This document shows, in pieces, positions 55,006 through 64,000 of a DNA stretch of 64,000 bases. The DNA is taken from the NCBI GenBank assembly GCA_944322615.1, contig CALUPH010000003.1:1-64000 (forward strand). The letters are read 5' to 3'. This stretch comes from Candidatus Gastranaerophilales bacterium. Its GTDB lineage: Bacteria; Cyanobacteriota; Vampirovibrionia; Gastranaerophilales; Gastranaerophilaceae. The notes under the pieces are model-generated. The model worked only from the letters and a program-made list of their open reading frames with translations, had not been told where the DNA came from and searched no databases. Position numbers and translations under genes: made by a program. Within the stretch, counting starts at the first letter, position 1; each line of letters starts with the position of its first letter.

Positions 55006-56001
55006 CTAATTTGCAGTTATAGCATCAGAAAAAGAATCAATTATAGTATCCCAAAATCTTTCATTTGGATGCAAATCATCAATAAGTCCTTCTCCTTTTA
55101 ATGTATAAGACAATTGACAAATATTTTCCTGTGTAAGATTTATCATATCAAAAACTCTAATGTCTAAACCATTATCAAGTTCATCCCATATACGATTATA
55201 ATAATATGGTTCGTTACAATCTGCTTCATCCCAATCTCTAATATTTAGAATTATAAAAGTTGAATTTTTCCAATGTTCTTTAATTATATTGCTGGATTCA
55301 AGAAATATTCTTTTAAGTAGCTCATAAGAATCATCCTTAATAGCTTTTCTTTCTTCTTGAATTTTTCTAAAATAAATTTGCAATATTTGTAAATTCCAAA
55401 ATTTATTATACCAATGGTTACGTTTTAATTGTTTTAGTTGATTATTTTTTAATTCATAAGCAATATAACAATATTGAGAAGGCGCATTTCCATAAAAATG
55501 GTAATATAATCTATCTTTATGGCAGCTTGAACCAACCCAAATAATAAATTCCGGATCCTTTATTTCTTTAAAAATAGAAGAATCATTTTGAAGTTGATAT
55601 AACATATGTGCTGGCGAGCCACCTGGTATAGCAAGAATATATACAGGTCTATGCATTTTATTTGCTAATTTATATCCAAATGTTTGATTGTTGTTTAAAT
55701 ACAAACCATAAGCTAAAGAACAACCAAATATTACTATTGGTCTTCCGGTATAGGCTTTACCATTTTCATCCATTAAATATGGTTCTCTTTTGATTTCAGT
55801 TTTCCAATATTTATAGAACTCATCATCCGAATGCATTATAAATGGATAAGGAGGTTTTTCTTCGGATGTTGTTTTATAATCAATGCTATTTAAATTACTA
55901 TAATAACCTAATATTTCTAATAAAATTAAACAAGATATTAATATAAGTATGTTACATGACAATATAAATAGTATTTTTTTTAGCATTTTTCTATTTTTCA
56001 T
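55006..56001 (-). CDS. membrane-anchored SGNH/GDSL hydrolase-like protein
   Basis: A 331-residue protein with one N-terminal membrane helix (about 8-28) and an extracytoplasmic domain. IVIFGCSLAYGLYLNNNQTFGYKLA looks like the block I nucleophile region of SGNH hydrolases (GCS rather than GDS), followed by ILAIPGGSPAHMLYQL and a late DDLHPNERFWDTI with the Asp-His pair of block V. Such proteins often act on cell-surface glycans. The substrate is unknown. It is convergent with the radical SAM gene. Confidence 0.72.
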   Translation of the reverse strand: MKNRKMLKKILFILSCNILILISCLILLEILGYYSNLNSIDYKTTSEEKPPYPFIMHSDDEFYKYWKTEIKREPYLMDENGKAYTGRPIVIFGCSLAYGLYLNNNQTFGYKLANKMHRPVYILAIPGGSPAHMLYQLQNDSSIFKEIKDPEFIIWVGSSCHKDRLYYHFYGNAPSQYCYIAYELKNNQLKQLKRNHWYNKFWNLQILQIYFRKIQEERKAIKDDSYELLKRIFLESSNIIKEHWKNSTFIILNIRDWDEADCNEPYYYNRIWDELDNGLDIRVFDMINLTQENICQLSYTLKGEGLIDDLHPNERFWDTIIDSFSDAITAN

Positions 56002-56207
56002 TATATATATACTTAAATTATAATTTTTTTAAAAAAATAATCAAGAACTTTATATATTTTTTTTAATTAAGCTAAACACATTATCAGATCTTTTCAATAA
56101 TAATATACTTATTTAAAATCTTTTTTAAAGTTACTTTATTATTTATATACATTTCAGATTTTTCCTATATTTTTCTAATTGAAAATATAAATATAATAAA
56201 AAAGTTC

Positions 56208-56235
56208 TTTACAATGAAAATTTTTTTGATAATAT
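56208..56235 (+). promoter_or_regulatory. promoter of tRNA-Asn
   Basis: TTTACA (56208-56213) and TAATAT (56230-56235) have a 16-base spacer, and the tRNA starts 15 bases after the -10 box. The rest of 56002-56249 is AT-rich with no other feature. Confidence 0.6.
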
Positions 56236-56249
56236 AAAGATATAGATAT

Positions 56250-56522
<273 letters not shown>

Positions 56523-56650
56523 TTTTTTGTTTTTCTTTGTTTCCCTAATAATAGATTTATTTTTATAATTTCTTATGCTTGTAATAATAAATATTATTAT
56601 ATAAAATTATTTTATGCAGATTAAATTCAGAAACATTATGGGAGTATAGT

Positions 56651-57472
56651 ATGATTAATAAAGTAGAATTAAACAATTTTGAAATAGGTGGAAATAAATT
56701 AACCATACTTGCAGGTCCCTGTGCAATAGAATCAAAAGATATACTTTTTAAAACTGCCGATTTTTTAAAAGAGTTAACCTCTAAATTAAATATAAACTTT
56801 ATATTCAAATCATCATATGATAAAGCAAACAGAAGTTCTATAAATTCGTATAGAGGATTAGGTATAGAAAAAGGTCTATCACTACTAAATGAAGTTAAAA
56901 AAGAATTTAATGTTCCGATTGTAACGGATATACATAACCCTGATGAAGCAAAAATAGCAGCTGAAGTCGCTGATATTATTCAAATACCTGCATTCTTGTG
57001 CAGACAAACTGACTTGTTAGTTGCAGCTGCAAAAACAAACAAAATTATTAATATAAAAAAAGGTCAATTTTTAGCACCTTCACAAATGAAATCCATAGCA
57101 AAAAAAGTAATTGAATCCGGAAATAATAAAGTAACAATTACGGATAGAGGAGTTACCTTCGGTTATAATAATCTCGTATCTGATATGAGAGCAATACCAA
57201 TTATTCAAGAAATGGGATATCCTGTTATTTTTGATGCTACACATAGTGTTCAATTACCGGGAGGATGCGGTGAATCTTCAGGAGGAGAAAGAAAATTTGT
57301 TCCAATCTTAGCAAAGTCTGCTGTTGCTGCAGGGGTTAACGGATTATTTTTTGAAGTACATCCTGAACCTGATAGTGCACTTTGTGATGGTCCAAATATG
57401 ATTGATTTTAATCAAGCAAAAGAAATTTTCACTATTTGTAATGATATTTTTAATCTTGTAAATAACAAATAA
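56651..57472 (+). CDS. kdsA: 3-deoxy-8-phosphooctulonate (KDO-8-P) synthase
   Basis: It condenses PEP with arabinose-5-phosphate for the KDO sugar of lipopolysaccharide. The 273 residues have LAGPCAIES, FKSSYDKANRSS, YRGLGIEKGL, FDATHSVQLPGG and EVHPEPDSALCDGP. Full length. It shows the cell makes a Gram-negative outer membrane. GGGAG precedes the ATG. Confidence 0.97.
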   Translation: MINKVELNNFEIGGNKLTILAGPCAIESKDILFKTADFLKELTSKLNINFIFKSSYDKANRSSINSYRGLGIEKGLSLLNEVKKEFNVPIVTDIHNPDEAKIAAEVADIIQIPAFLCRQTDLLVAAAKTNKIINIKKGQFLAPSQMKSIAKKVIESGNNKVTITDRGVTFGYNNLVSDMRAIPIIQEMGYPVIFDATHSVQLPGGCGESSGGERKFVPILAKSAVAAGVNGLFFEVHPEPDSALCDGPNMIDFNQAKEIFTICNDIFNLVNNK

Positions 57473-57477
57473 TATAA

Positions 57478-58236
57478 CTATTGAACAACATATCTTGCTT
57501 GTGCCCAAGGATAGCCTCTTATTATTTGCCAATTATCAAGCATTATTAATGAAGCACAATAATTACCATTTTTTGTGTTATTGCAATTATTAGGATTTGA
57601 TGTAGAAATCACTTCTGAGCGAGAATACTCATGACCAAAAGGTAAAAGTTTTCCGACATAATCAGGATGAGCATCATTTTGTATCCAATATTCAAATAAA
57701 AATATATCTCTTGCTACAACATTCAATCTTTTTTTACCATTAGTATCAATGTAGAAATAAACAACTTTATAAGTATCACTTGCATTTGTCTGTAATGCAA
57801 CAAAAGTACCATCATTCAAGAAGAACCTCGCCCATGTCGAATTTAGAGCCTTTTCTGTAGCATCTAATTCCTTGAATGTATATGCACAACTTCCATCTGT
57901 TGAATTTTTACAATCTCTGGACAAAATCAAATACGGTTTTAAATAATGTTCAAAAAAGTAATAAGAGCCTCTTTCACTTAATCCATCGGGGAAATCCCAA
58001 GAATCAACAAGACCGTTATCCACAGTAGCACGCTCTAATGCCTGTTCAAAGACTGAATACATTTTTTTCAATCTTACAACTGTTTGATTTTTATTATAAT
58101 CCGCTACAATTGTTCCCATACTTATTGTAAAAACCACACCAACAATAACTAGGGCAATAAGTGTTTCAGACAACGTATTACCCTTTTTATTTTGATTTAA
58201 TAGTTTTTTTAAAAGTTTACTCAAATGGAACCCCAA
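57478..58236 (-). CDS. type IV prepilin-like protein
   Basis: A 252-residue protein with a prepilin leader. NKKGNTLSETLIALVIVGVV has the basic leader, the cleavage glycine, Glu at mature position 5 and the hydrophobic helix. The mature domain has paired cysteines (RDCKNSTDGSCAY; NNCNNTKNGNYCAS), probably disulfides. It may be a pilin or a type II secretion pseudopilin. No assembly genes are adjacent. It lies just after dapA on the same strand. Confidence 0.82.
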   Translation of the reverse strand: MGFHLSKLLKKLLNQNKKGNTLSETLIALVIVGVVFTISMGTIVADYNKNQTVVRLKKMYSVFEQALERATVDNGLVDSWDFPDGLSERGSYYFFEHYLKPYLILSRDCKNSTDGSCAYTFKELDATEKALNSTWARFFLNDGTFVALQTNASDTYKVVYFYIDTNGKKRLNVVARDIFLFEYWIQNDAHPDYVGKLLPFGHEYSRSEVISTSNPNNCNNTKNGNYCASLIMLDNWQIIRGYPWAQARYVVQ

Positions 58237-58251
58237 TTGGTTATATTATAT

Positions 58252-59136
58252 TTAAAAAGTATACTTATTTGTAATTGCCTGTAACTCTTTTTTCTCTTCT
58301 GAATCAAGCATAACCAACGGCTGTCTTACATATTCCTTTATAACTCCGATATTAGCCAATGCTGCTTTAACAGGAACAGGATTTGGTGCCATAAATAACT
58401 TTCTGAATAATGGGTATAAATGCAAATGGATTTGCAAAGCTTCTTCATTGTTTCCATTCTTAAATGCTTTAATCATTTTCTTCATTTCATTTCCAACAAG
58501 ATGAGAAGCTACACTAATAACACCATGAGCACCTAATGACATCATTGGAAGTGTTAAACTATCATCACCCGAATATATAGCAAAATCTTCAGGACAATGA
58601 GATTTTATATCACTAATTAAATCCAAATCAGAATTACTTTGTTTTACTGCAACAATATTTTTATATTCATTTGCAAGTTTAGCTATTGTTGCAGGCAACA
58701 TATTTACACCTGTTCTTCCCGGTATATTATATAAAATTATCGGTATATCAACAGCTTTTGCTATAGCAGAAAAATGTGCATACATCCCTTTTTGAGATGG
58801 TTTATTATAATAAGGAACTACTGATAAAATTGCATCTGCCCCTGCCTTTTGAGCATTTATTGAAGATTGAACAGCTGTTTGTGTAGAATTTGAACCTGCT
58901 CCCATTATAATCTTTACCCTGCCATTAACGATTTTCTTTACAAATGCAAACAACTCATCTTCTTCTTCATGTGACAGAGTAGGAGTTTCACCTGTTGTTC
59001 CTGCAACCAAAATTGCATCTGAACCTGTTGAAATCAATCTGTTAATTAATTTTTCCAATGCTATATAATCAATGCTCAAATCCTCATTAAAAGGAGTTAT
59101 CATTGCAGTAATAATTTCACCGGCATTATATCTCAT
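58252..59136 (-). CDS. dapA: 4-hydroxy-tetrahydrodipicolinate synthase
   Basis: It condenses aspartate semialdehyde with pyruvate in lysine/diaminopimelate synthesis. The 294 residues have VAGTTGETPTLS, the tyrosine-bearing LYNIPGRTGVNM, the Schiff-base lysine in VAVKQSNSDLD, and SGDDSLTLP. Full length. asd lies directly upstream, so the two form an operon. Confidence 0.96.
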   Translation of the reverse strand: MRYNAGEIITAMITPFNEDLSIDYIALEKLINRLISTGSDAILVAGTTGETPTLSHEEEDELFAFVKKIVNGRVKIIMGAGSNSTQTAVQSSINAQKAGADAILSVVPYYNKPSQKGMYAHFSAIAKAVDIPIILYNIPGRTGVNMLPATIAKLANEYKNIVAVKQSNSDLDLISDIKSHCPEDFAIYSGDDSLTLPMMSLGAHGVISVASHLVGNEMKKMIKAFKNGNNEEALQIHLHLYPLFRKLFMAPNPVPVKAALANIGVIKEYVRQPLVMLDSEEKKELQAITNKYTF

Positions 59137-59182
59137 TTTTAATATCCTTTTTCTTTTCTTTTCACTCTGTATTCTTTTTTAA

Positions 59183-60199
59183 TTAGAATACTTGCATTTC
59201 AATAACTTTTTCAGCTATTCTTACTGTATTTAAAGCAGCACCAATTCTCAAATTATCAGCTACACACCAGAAAGAAATTGCATTATCAAAAGCTATATCC
59301 TTTCTAATTCTTCCAACATATACAGGATTTGTTCCTGCTGCTTCTATAGCTGTTGGGAACTCATAATTTTCAACATCATCTACTACTTTTACTCCCCAAG
59401 CATTTTCTAATAATTCTCTTGCTTTTTCCGGAGTAATTTCTTTTTCAAATTCTACAGTAACTGCTTCCGAATGACCTACAAAAACAGGAACTCTTACTGC
59501 CGTACAAGAAATTGGCGTATTTGGTGCCAAGTGAAGTATTTTTCTTGTTTCATTAGTAACTTTCATTTCCTCTTTTGTATATCCGTTTTCACAGAATGAA
59601 TCTATTTGAGGTATACAATTATATGCTATCGGTTTTTTAAATTTTACATTTTCAAAAGGTTTATTCTCATTAACTGCTATTGTATTTTCTCTTAATTCAT
59701 TTATAGCAGCCAAACCTGCACCCGAAACTGACTGATATGTACTTACTACCATTCTTTTTATACCAGCATAATCATGCAATGGCTTTAATGCCAACATTAA
59801 TTGTGATGTTGAACAATTCGGATTTGCAATAATTCCGTTATGTTTTCTAATATCTTCATCGTTAACACCAACAATAACTAATGGAACATCTTTTTCCATT
59901 CTAAATGCACTTGAATTATCAATGTATACACAACCTCTTTTAACAGCTTCGTGTGCCAATGCCAAACTTGTAGAACCACCTGCTGAAGCTAATACTATAT
60001 TTATTCCTTCAAATGCTTCAGGTGTCGCTTCTATTACTTTATATTCTTTTCCTTTAAATGTTATTGGTTTCCCTGCACTTTTTTTACTAGCTAAGAATTT
60101 AATGTCTTCAAATACTACATTGTTTTCTTCTAAAATTTCTAAGATGTGTCTTCCTACAACTCCTGTTGCTCCAAGTACACCTATTACTGGTTTTCTCAT
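59183..60199 (-). CDS. asd: aspartate-semialdehyde dehydrogenase
   Basis: It makes aspartate semialdehyde from aspartyl phosphate with NADPH. GVLGATGVVGRHILEIL is the NADP site, NPNCSTSQLMLALKPL carries the catalytic cysteine and VPVFVGHSEAV the later active-site histidine. The ATG at 60199 is chosen because GAGGT lies seven bases before it; 60223 would add eight residues. It is followed by dapA after 46 bases. Confidence 0.96.
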   Translation of the reverse strand: MRKPVIGVLGATGVVGRHILEILEENNVVFEDIKFLASKKSAGKPITFKGKEYKVIEATPEAFEGINIVLASAGGSTSLALAHEAVKRGCVYIDNSSAFRMEKDVPLVIVGVNDEDIRKHNGIIANPNCSTSQLMLALKPLHDYAGIKRMVVSTYQSVSGAGLAAINELRENTIAVNENKPFENVKFKKPIAYNCIPQIDSFCENGYTKEEMKVTNETRKILHLAPNTPISCTAVRVPVFVGHSEAVTVEFEKEITPEKARELLENAWGVKVVDDVENYEFPTAIEAAGTNPVYVGRIRKDIAFDNAISFWCVADNLRIGAALNTVRIAEKVIEMQVF

Positions 60200-60337
60200 A
60201 TTATCTACCTCTATTACTCTCATTGAAATTATCTGATAAATTTATGATTATTACAAGTATATAAACTATTCTTTGCGTAACAATGTAAATAATTATTAAC
60301 TTTTTATCTTTATTTAAAAAAAAGTACAACAGTATAC

Positions 60338-60366
60338 TTTACGAACTCACAATTTAGTAGTATAAT
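60338..60366 (+). promoter_or_regulatory. promoter of a candidate small RNA
   Basis: TTTACG (60338-60343) and TATAAT (60361-60366) have a 17-base spacer. No ORF lies downstream on this strand before the terminator hairpin at 60403-60433. Confidence 0.6.
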
Positions 60367-60372
60367 AATTCT

Positions 60373-60441
60373 GTTATTAATGTTTCGGCTAGTGTAAATA
60401 TTGCAAGTTCTTAAATCTTACTTAAAAACTTGCATTTTTTT
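60373..60441 (+). ncRNA. candidate small RNA with its own terminator
   Basis: A transcript of about 70 bases is predicted from the promoter above. It ends in the stem GCAAGTT (60403-60409) with AACTTGC (60427-60433), then ATTTTTTTT. Both neighbouring genes (asd and ldhA) are on the other strand, so this terminator serves no protein gene. The 5' part is unpaired and could base-pair with targets. No known family is recognised. Confidence 0.5.
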
Positions 60442-60468
60442 TGTCTTTTTTTCTTATTTTGTCTTCTT

Positions 60469-61470
60469 TTAAACTTTATTTTGAATTTTACTTCCATCAA
60501 CAAATTCGAATAAATTCTTTAATGTTGTATTTAAAATTCTATTAACTGCTTCTTTTGTATCATACGCAATATGAGGAGTTGCGATTACATTATCTAAATT
60601 TAATAATTTTGTATTTATCAATGATGTTCTCAAATTTTTCAAATTCAAATCTGAGCCGGGACGTTTATTGGATATCGTATCTTCAAATTCCAAAACATCC
60701 AATGCCGCACCTTTTACCGAACCATCCAAAAGAGCATGGTATAACGCTTCTGTATCAATAAGCTCTCCTCTTGCCGTATTTACAATTATTACATTTTCTT
60801 TCATCAATTTTATTTTTTCTGCATTTATAAGATGATATGTTGTTGTTGTTAATGGTGCATGAAGACTAATAACGTCTGACAATTTACATAATGTGTCCAA
60901 ATCTACATACTTTACATTAAATTCATTTTCTATATCAGGATTCTTGTAAATATCGTAGCACATTACATGCATAGAAAATCCTTTTGCTATTTTTATCGTT
61001 TTACTGCCTATAGAACCTGTACCTATTACCCCTATTGTTTTATCATAAAGTTCCATTCCAAATGTTTCAGGATACAAATCACCTTGTTTTAGTTCACTGA
61101 CACCATAACAAATTCTTCTAATCAAATTAAGCAAAATACCAAATGAAAATTCGGCTACTGTATAATCACCATAGTGCGGAGTATTTGCTACTATTATATT
61201 TTTAGAATTACAATAATCTATATCTATATGACTATAACCTACTGATCTTGTTAAAATAAGTTTCAAATTACTAAACTTTTCTAAAGTTTCCTTTGTAACT
61301 CTTGATGCAGTAAATACAGAAATAATTTCTGCATTTTCTTCTACATATGATAACTCGGTTTCAGGTAATAGTTCATAGTCTTTAAATTCTATATTAAACT
61401 TTTCAAAAAGTTCTTGTTCAAAAAAATCACGTTCATATTGTTTTGTATCGTAAAAAATAATAGTATGCAT
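60469..61470 (-). CDS. ldhA: D-lactate dehydrogenase (D-2-hydroxyacid dehydrogenase family)
   Basis: It reduces pyruvate to D-lactate with NADH. The 333 residues have LTRSVGYSHIDIDYCNSKNIIVAN, the NAD site IGVIGTGSIGSKTIKIAKGF, VNTARGELIDTEAL, and ATPHIAYDTKEAV with the catalytic histidine. Its overall pattern is that of D-LDH rather than phosphoglycerate dehydrogenase, though other 2-hydroxyacids are possible. The ATG at 61470 is chosen because GGAG lies six bases before it. Confidence 0.85.
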   Translation of the reverse strand: MHTIIFYDTKQYERDFFEQELFEKFNIEFKDYELLPETELSYVEENAEIISVFTASRVTKETLEKFSNLKLILTRSVGYSHIDIDYCNSKNIIVANTPHYGDYTVAEFSFGILLNLIRRICYGVSELKQGDLYPETFGMELYDKTIGVIGTGSIGSKTIKIAKGFSMHVMCYDIYKNPDIENEFNVKYVDLDTLCKLSDVISLHAPLTTTTYHLINAEKIKLMKENVIIVNTARGELIDTEALYHALLDGSVKGAALDVLEFEDTISNKRPGSDLNLKNLRTSLINTKLLNLDNVIATPHIAYDTKEAVNRILNTTLKNLFEFVDGSKIQNKV

Positions 61471-61545
61471 AATAATCTCCATTCAAAACAAATTTAGCAA
61501 ATAAGAATGGAAAACAAATTAGCCGATAAGACAATAGAAATTCAA

Positions 61546-63198
61546 CTATACTCCCAATAATTTTTTAGCAAAGGATGTAGATTCTTCATTTATTTCACCT
61601 GCTGCTAAAAGTGCAATCGCTTTCACTCTATTTTCATCTTTTAGATTATATACATTTACTTTTGTTGTTTCAGCCTGAAGTTTTTTTACATAAAAATGAC
61701 CTGATGCTTTTGCTGCAATTATTGGTTGATGAGTTATCAATATTACCTGATGTGTTTTTGATAAATTTACAATAGAATCGGCAACAGCTTGAGAAGCTTT
61801 TCCTGATATTCCTGTATCTATCTCATCAAATATTACAGTATTTGTCTTATCTGCTTGAGCAAATATTGTTTTTATGGCAAGCATTACTCTTGATATTTCA
61901 CCGCCCGATGCGGTTTTAGCTAGTGGTTTCAATGGTTCTGATACATTAGTCGATATTAAAAATTCTACTTTATCAATTCCGTTTTCATTCATTCCTGTCG
62001 GCTGGATATCTATATAAAATTTTGATTTAGGAAGTTCTAACTTTTCCATCTCTTCTGTAACTGCCACAGAAAGAACCTTTGCTAGTTCTTTTCTTGCTCC
62101 ACTTATTACTTGAGCAAGACTTTCAAGTTCTTCTTTTATATTCTTTATTTCTTTTTCTAAGCTGATAACTTCATCTTGAGAAGATTCTATTGAACTTAGT
62201 TCATTAGAAAGATTTTCATATGTCTTTAATACATCTTCCAATGTATTTCCATATTTTCTCTTCATTTTTTCAAGAAGACTTAAACGTTCTCCAATATAAT
62301 CCATTCTTTCATTGTCATTTTCTTGGGATTCGGAATAATTTCTAAGTTGAGATGCTATTTCTTTAAGCGTTTCATATGTATTTATAAAATCTTCTTCTAA
62401 TGATGAAACAGACTCATCCATAGAAGATAACTTTGAAATATTTGATTTAACACTACTTAAGGCATTTAAAATATTACCGTCATCTCCATACAATGCCCAA
62501 TATGAAGAATATGAAAGTTCTTTAAGTTTTTCTACATTAGCTAAAAGTTCAAGTTCTTTTTCTAATTTTTCGCACTCATTAATATCTTCTATATTTGCAT
62601 CTTCTATTTCTTTTATTTGAAATTTAAGGAAATCTTCTTGCTGTTGCGTAGTATTTACTATATTTAGCAGATTTTCTAAACGTTTCTGCATTGATAAATA
62701 TAAAGAATATTTTTCTGAAAATTTTTCAACATTATCTCTATGCGGCTTAAGTGCAAAATTATCAAGGAGTATAATATGATTTTTGGGCTGTACATAGTTA
62801 TAGCTTTGATGTTGAGTATGTATATCCAATAATTTTTCTCTGATATCTTTTATGAAATCCTGAGTAACTTGAATACCATTTATTCTAAATCTATTTGTAG
62901 AAGCAGTTATTTCACGAGAAATAATTAGTTCATTATTATCTATATCAATACCATTCTCATTAAATAGAGAACAATCAAATCCATTTGGCAATTCAACAAG
63001 AAGTTCTATATATGCTTTATCTGATCCTGTTTTAATTACATCCTTGTTTACCTTAGCACCAAGAACTGCATCAATAGCACCAATTATAATACTTTTACCT
63101 GCACCTGTTTCACCCGTAAAAACATTGAAACCCTTGTCAAATTCAAGAGTTATCTCATCTATCAATATATAATTTTTTACGGTTATCGACTTTATCAT
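61546..63198 (-). CDS. recN: DNA repair protein RecN
   Basis: An SMC-like ATPase of double-strand-break repair. The 550 residues have Walker A in FTGETGAGKSIIIGAIDAVLG, long coiled coils (about 160-380), the signature TASGGEISRVMLAIKTIFA and Walker B in VIFDEIDTGISGKASQAVAD. Length is normal. It begins two bases before the nadK stop region (63200), so it is coupled to nadK, an arrangement seen in many bacteria. Confidence 0.97.
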   Translation of the reverse strand: MIKSITVKNYILIDEITLEFDKGFNVFTGETGAGKSIIIGAIDAVLGAKVNKDVIKTGSDKAYIELLVELPNGFDCSLFNENGIDIDNNELIISREITASTNRFRINGIQVTQDFIKDIREKLLDIHTQHQSYNYVQPKNHIILLDNFALKPHRDNVEKFSEKYSLYLSMQKRLENLLNIVNTTQQQEDFLKFQIKEIEDANIEDINECEKLEKELELLANVEKLKELSYSSYWALYGDDGNILNALSSVKSNISKLSSMDESVSSLEEDFINTYETLKEIASQLRNYSESQENDNERMDYIGERLSLLEKMKRKYGNTLEDVLKTYENLSNELSSIESSQDEVISLEKEIKNIKEELESLAQVISGARKELAKVLSVAVTEEMEKLELPKSKFYIDIQPTGMNENGIDKVEFLISTNVSEPLKPLAKTASGGEISRVMLAIKTIFAQADKTNTVIFDEIDTGISGKASQAVADSIVNLSKTHQVILITHQPIIAAKASGHFYVKKLQAETTKVNVYNLKDENRVKAIALLAAGEINEESTSFAKKLLGV

Positions 63199-63199
63199 C

Positions 63200-64000
63200 T
63201 TAGCCCTTCCAAGATAATCCCCAATGCAATTTCTCTTTTAGTACAGAATAAAAAGAATTTTTCTGCAGGTTTAACAATAACAATTTTGCACAAAATTCAC
63301 TTTTCTTTATTTCTATAGATTCATTAAGTCCCAAATCAAATGTATTTTGACCGTCAGCAGAAATTTTTAACAAAGGTTTATTTTGGCTTGATGTTACTTT
63401 TATTACTTCACAAGACGGAATAACAATTGGTCTTGCATTCATTGTATGTGGGCATATTGGAACTATAACCATTGCATCTAGAGTAGGGAAAAGAATTGGT
63501 CCGCCTGCTGAAAGCGTATAAGCAGTAGAACCTGTAGGGGTAGATATAATTATCCCATCTGCCAAATAGTCACATACTATATTGTCATTTATATGAACAT
63601 ACAACCTTGATGTTCTTGAAAAACCATCACCTTTTATTACAATATCATTTAAGGCATTCATTTTTCCGTCTAATGCAGTAAGCATTATTCTATCTTCTAC
63701 TTTAAATGTGCCTTTTAAAACATAATCTATCGCGTCTTCTACTTGTGTTGCTTTAGCCTGAGAAAGAAATCCTAAACGCCCTAAATTTATACCTAATATA
63801 GGTACTTCATATTTGGAATAAAATCTTGCTGTTTTCAAAATAGTTCCATCTCCACCAAGAACTATAGCGAATGTTACATCTGGCAAAAAATTGTCCGTTG
63901 TTATTATAGAGCAATTAATATCTTTTGATTTCAATATTTTTTCTACAGAAATCGCAATATAATTAGCCTTTTGATTTTCTTTATTATAAAAGATGCCAAC
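63200..64000 (-). CDS. nadK: NAD kinase, 5' end beyond the window
   Basis: It phosphorylates NAD to NADP. The frame is open to the window edge, so the start lies outside. The visible part begins VGIFYNKENQKANYIAI and has LGGDGTILKTARFY (GGDGT), INLGRLGFLS, NDIVIKGDGFSRTSRL and DGIIISTPTGSTAYTLSAGGPI. A TTG at 63934 is not the start because the sequence upstream continues the NadK fold. It heads the nadK-recN operon. Confidence 0.94.
   Translation of the reverse strand, partial: VGIFYNKENQKANYIAISVEKILKSKDINCSIITTDNFLPDVTFAIVLGGDGTILKTARFYSKYEVPILGINLGRLGFLSQAKATQVEDAIDYVLKGTFKVEDRIMLTALDGKMNALNDIVIKGDGFSRTSRLYVHINDNIVCDYLADGIIISTPTGSTAYTLSAGGPILFPTLDAMVIVPICPHTMNARPIVIPSCEVIKVTSSQNKPLLKISADGQNTFDLGLNESIEIKKSEFCAKLLLLNLQKNSFYSVLKEKLHWGLSWKG

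Overview
The window comes from an AT-rich (about 30% GC by eye), Gram-negative, fermentative bacterium. The outer-membrane signs are kdsA (KDO synthesis), a TonB-dependent receptor and a beta-barrel-like exported protein. The anaerobic signs are pyruvate:ferredoxin oxidoreductase and D-lactate dehydrogenase. An 11-subunit complex I lacks nuoEFG, a lone flagellar-type flhB sits beside a sigma-28-like factor, and there are many helical unknown proteins. Together these suggest a non-photosynthetic cyanobacterial relative (Vampirovibrionia/Melainabacteria, probably Gastranaerophilales). That placement is inference; no rRNA is present to confirm it.

Layout. 0-7.6 kb: tRNA-Trp and rpmG, a membrane protein, a HI0933-type flavoprotein with folK, ribE-ribBA, a double-GNAT protein, a YhcH-family protein and a UbiE/MenG-type methyltransferase. 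7.6-13.6 kb: nifJ, trpBA and a small two-Trp ORF upstream of trpB. 13.8-18.3 kb: small unknowns, an exported alpha/beta hydrolase, a frameshifted radical SAM gene, tpiA and a barrel-like protein. 18.5-24.4 kb: pyrF-ald, maf-apt and flhB-sigma. 24.4-30.5 kb: a TPR protein, two translationally coupled membrane-associated unknowns, an exported unknown and ychF. 30.5-35.2 kb: a vitamin B12 uptake operon (btuB-btuC-btuD-btuF) behind a compact cobalamin-type riboswitch. 35.3-38.2 kb: a GC-rich structured leader in front of three unknown genes. 39.0-48.5 kb: nuoABCDHIJKLMN. 48.5-53.8 kb: a small exported protein, ispG, a phosphoesterase and a 972-residue unknown with an internal duplication. 53.8-56.6 kb: tRNA-Thr, an intact radical SAM paralogue, an SGNH-like protein and tRNA-Asn with a duplicated 3' end around a hairpin-rich insert. 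56.6-64 kb: kdsA, a prepilin-like protein, dapA-asd, a candidate sRNA, ldhA, recN and a nadK that runs off the window.

How the genes fit together. NifJ makes reduced ferredoxin, which the EFG-less complex I could reoxidise while pumping ions; LdhA gives a second sink for reducing power. DapA and Asd supply diaminopimelate, KdsA lipid A-core sugar and IspG isoprenoid precursors. BtuBCDF imports corrinoid under riboswitch control. Most metabolic calls are firm. The most notable unexplained material is the tRNA-Asn insert, the structured leader with its three-gene cluster, the duplicated 972-residue protein and the orphan small RNA near 60.4 kb.
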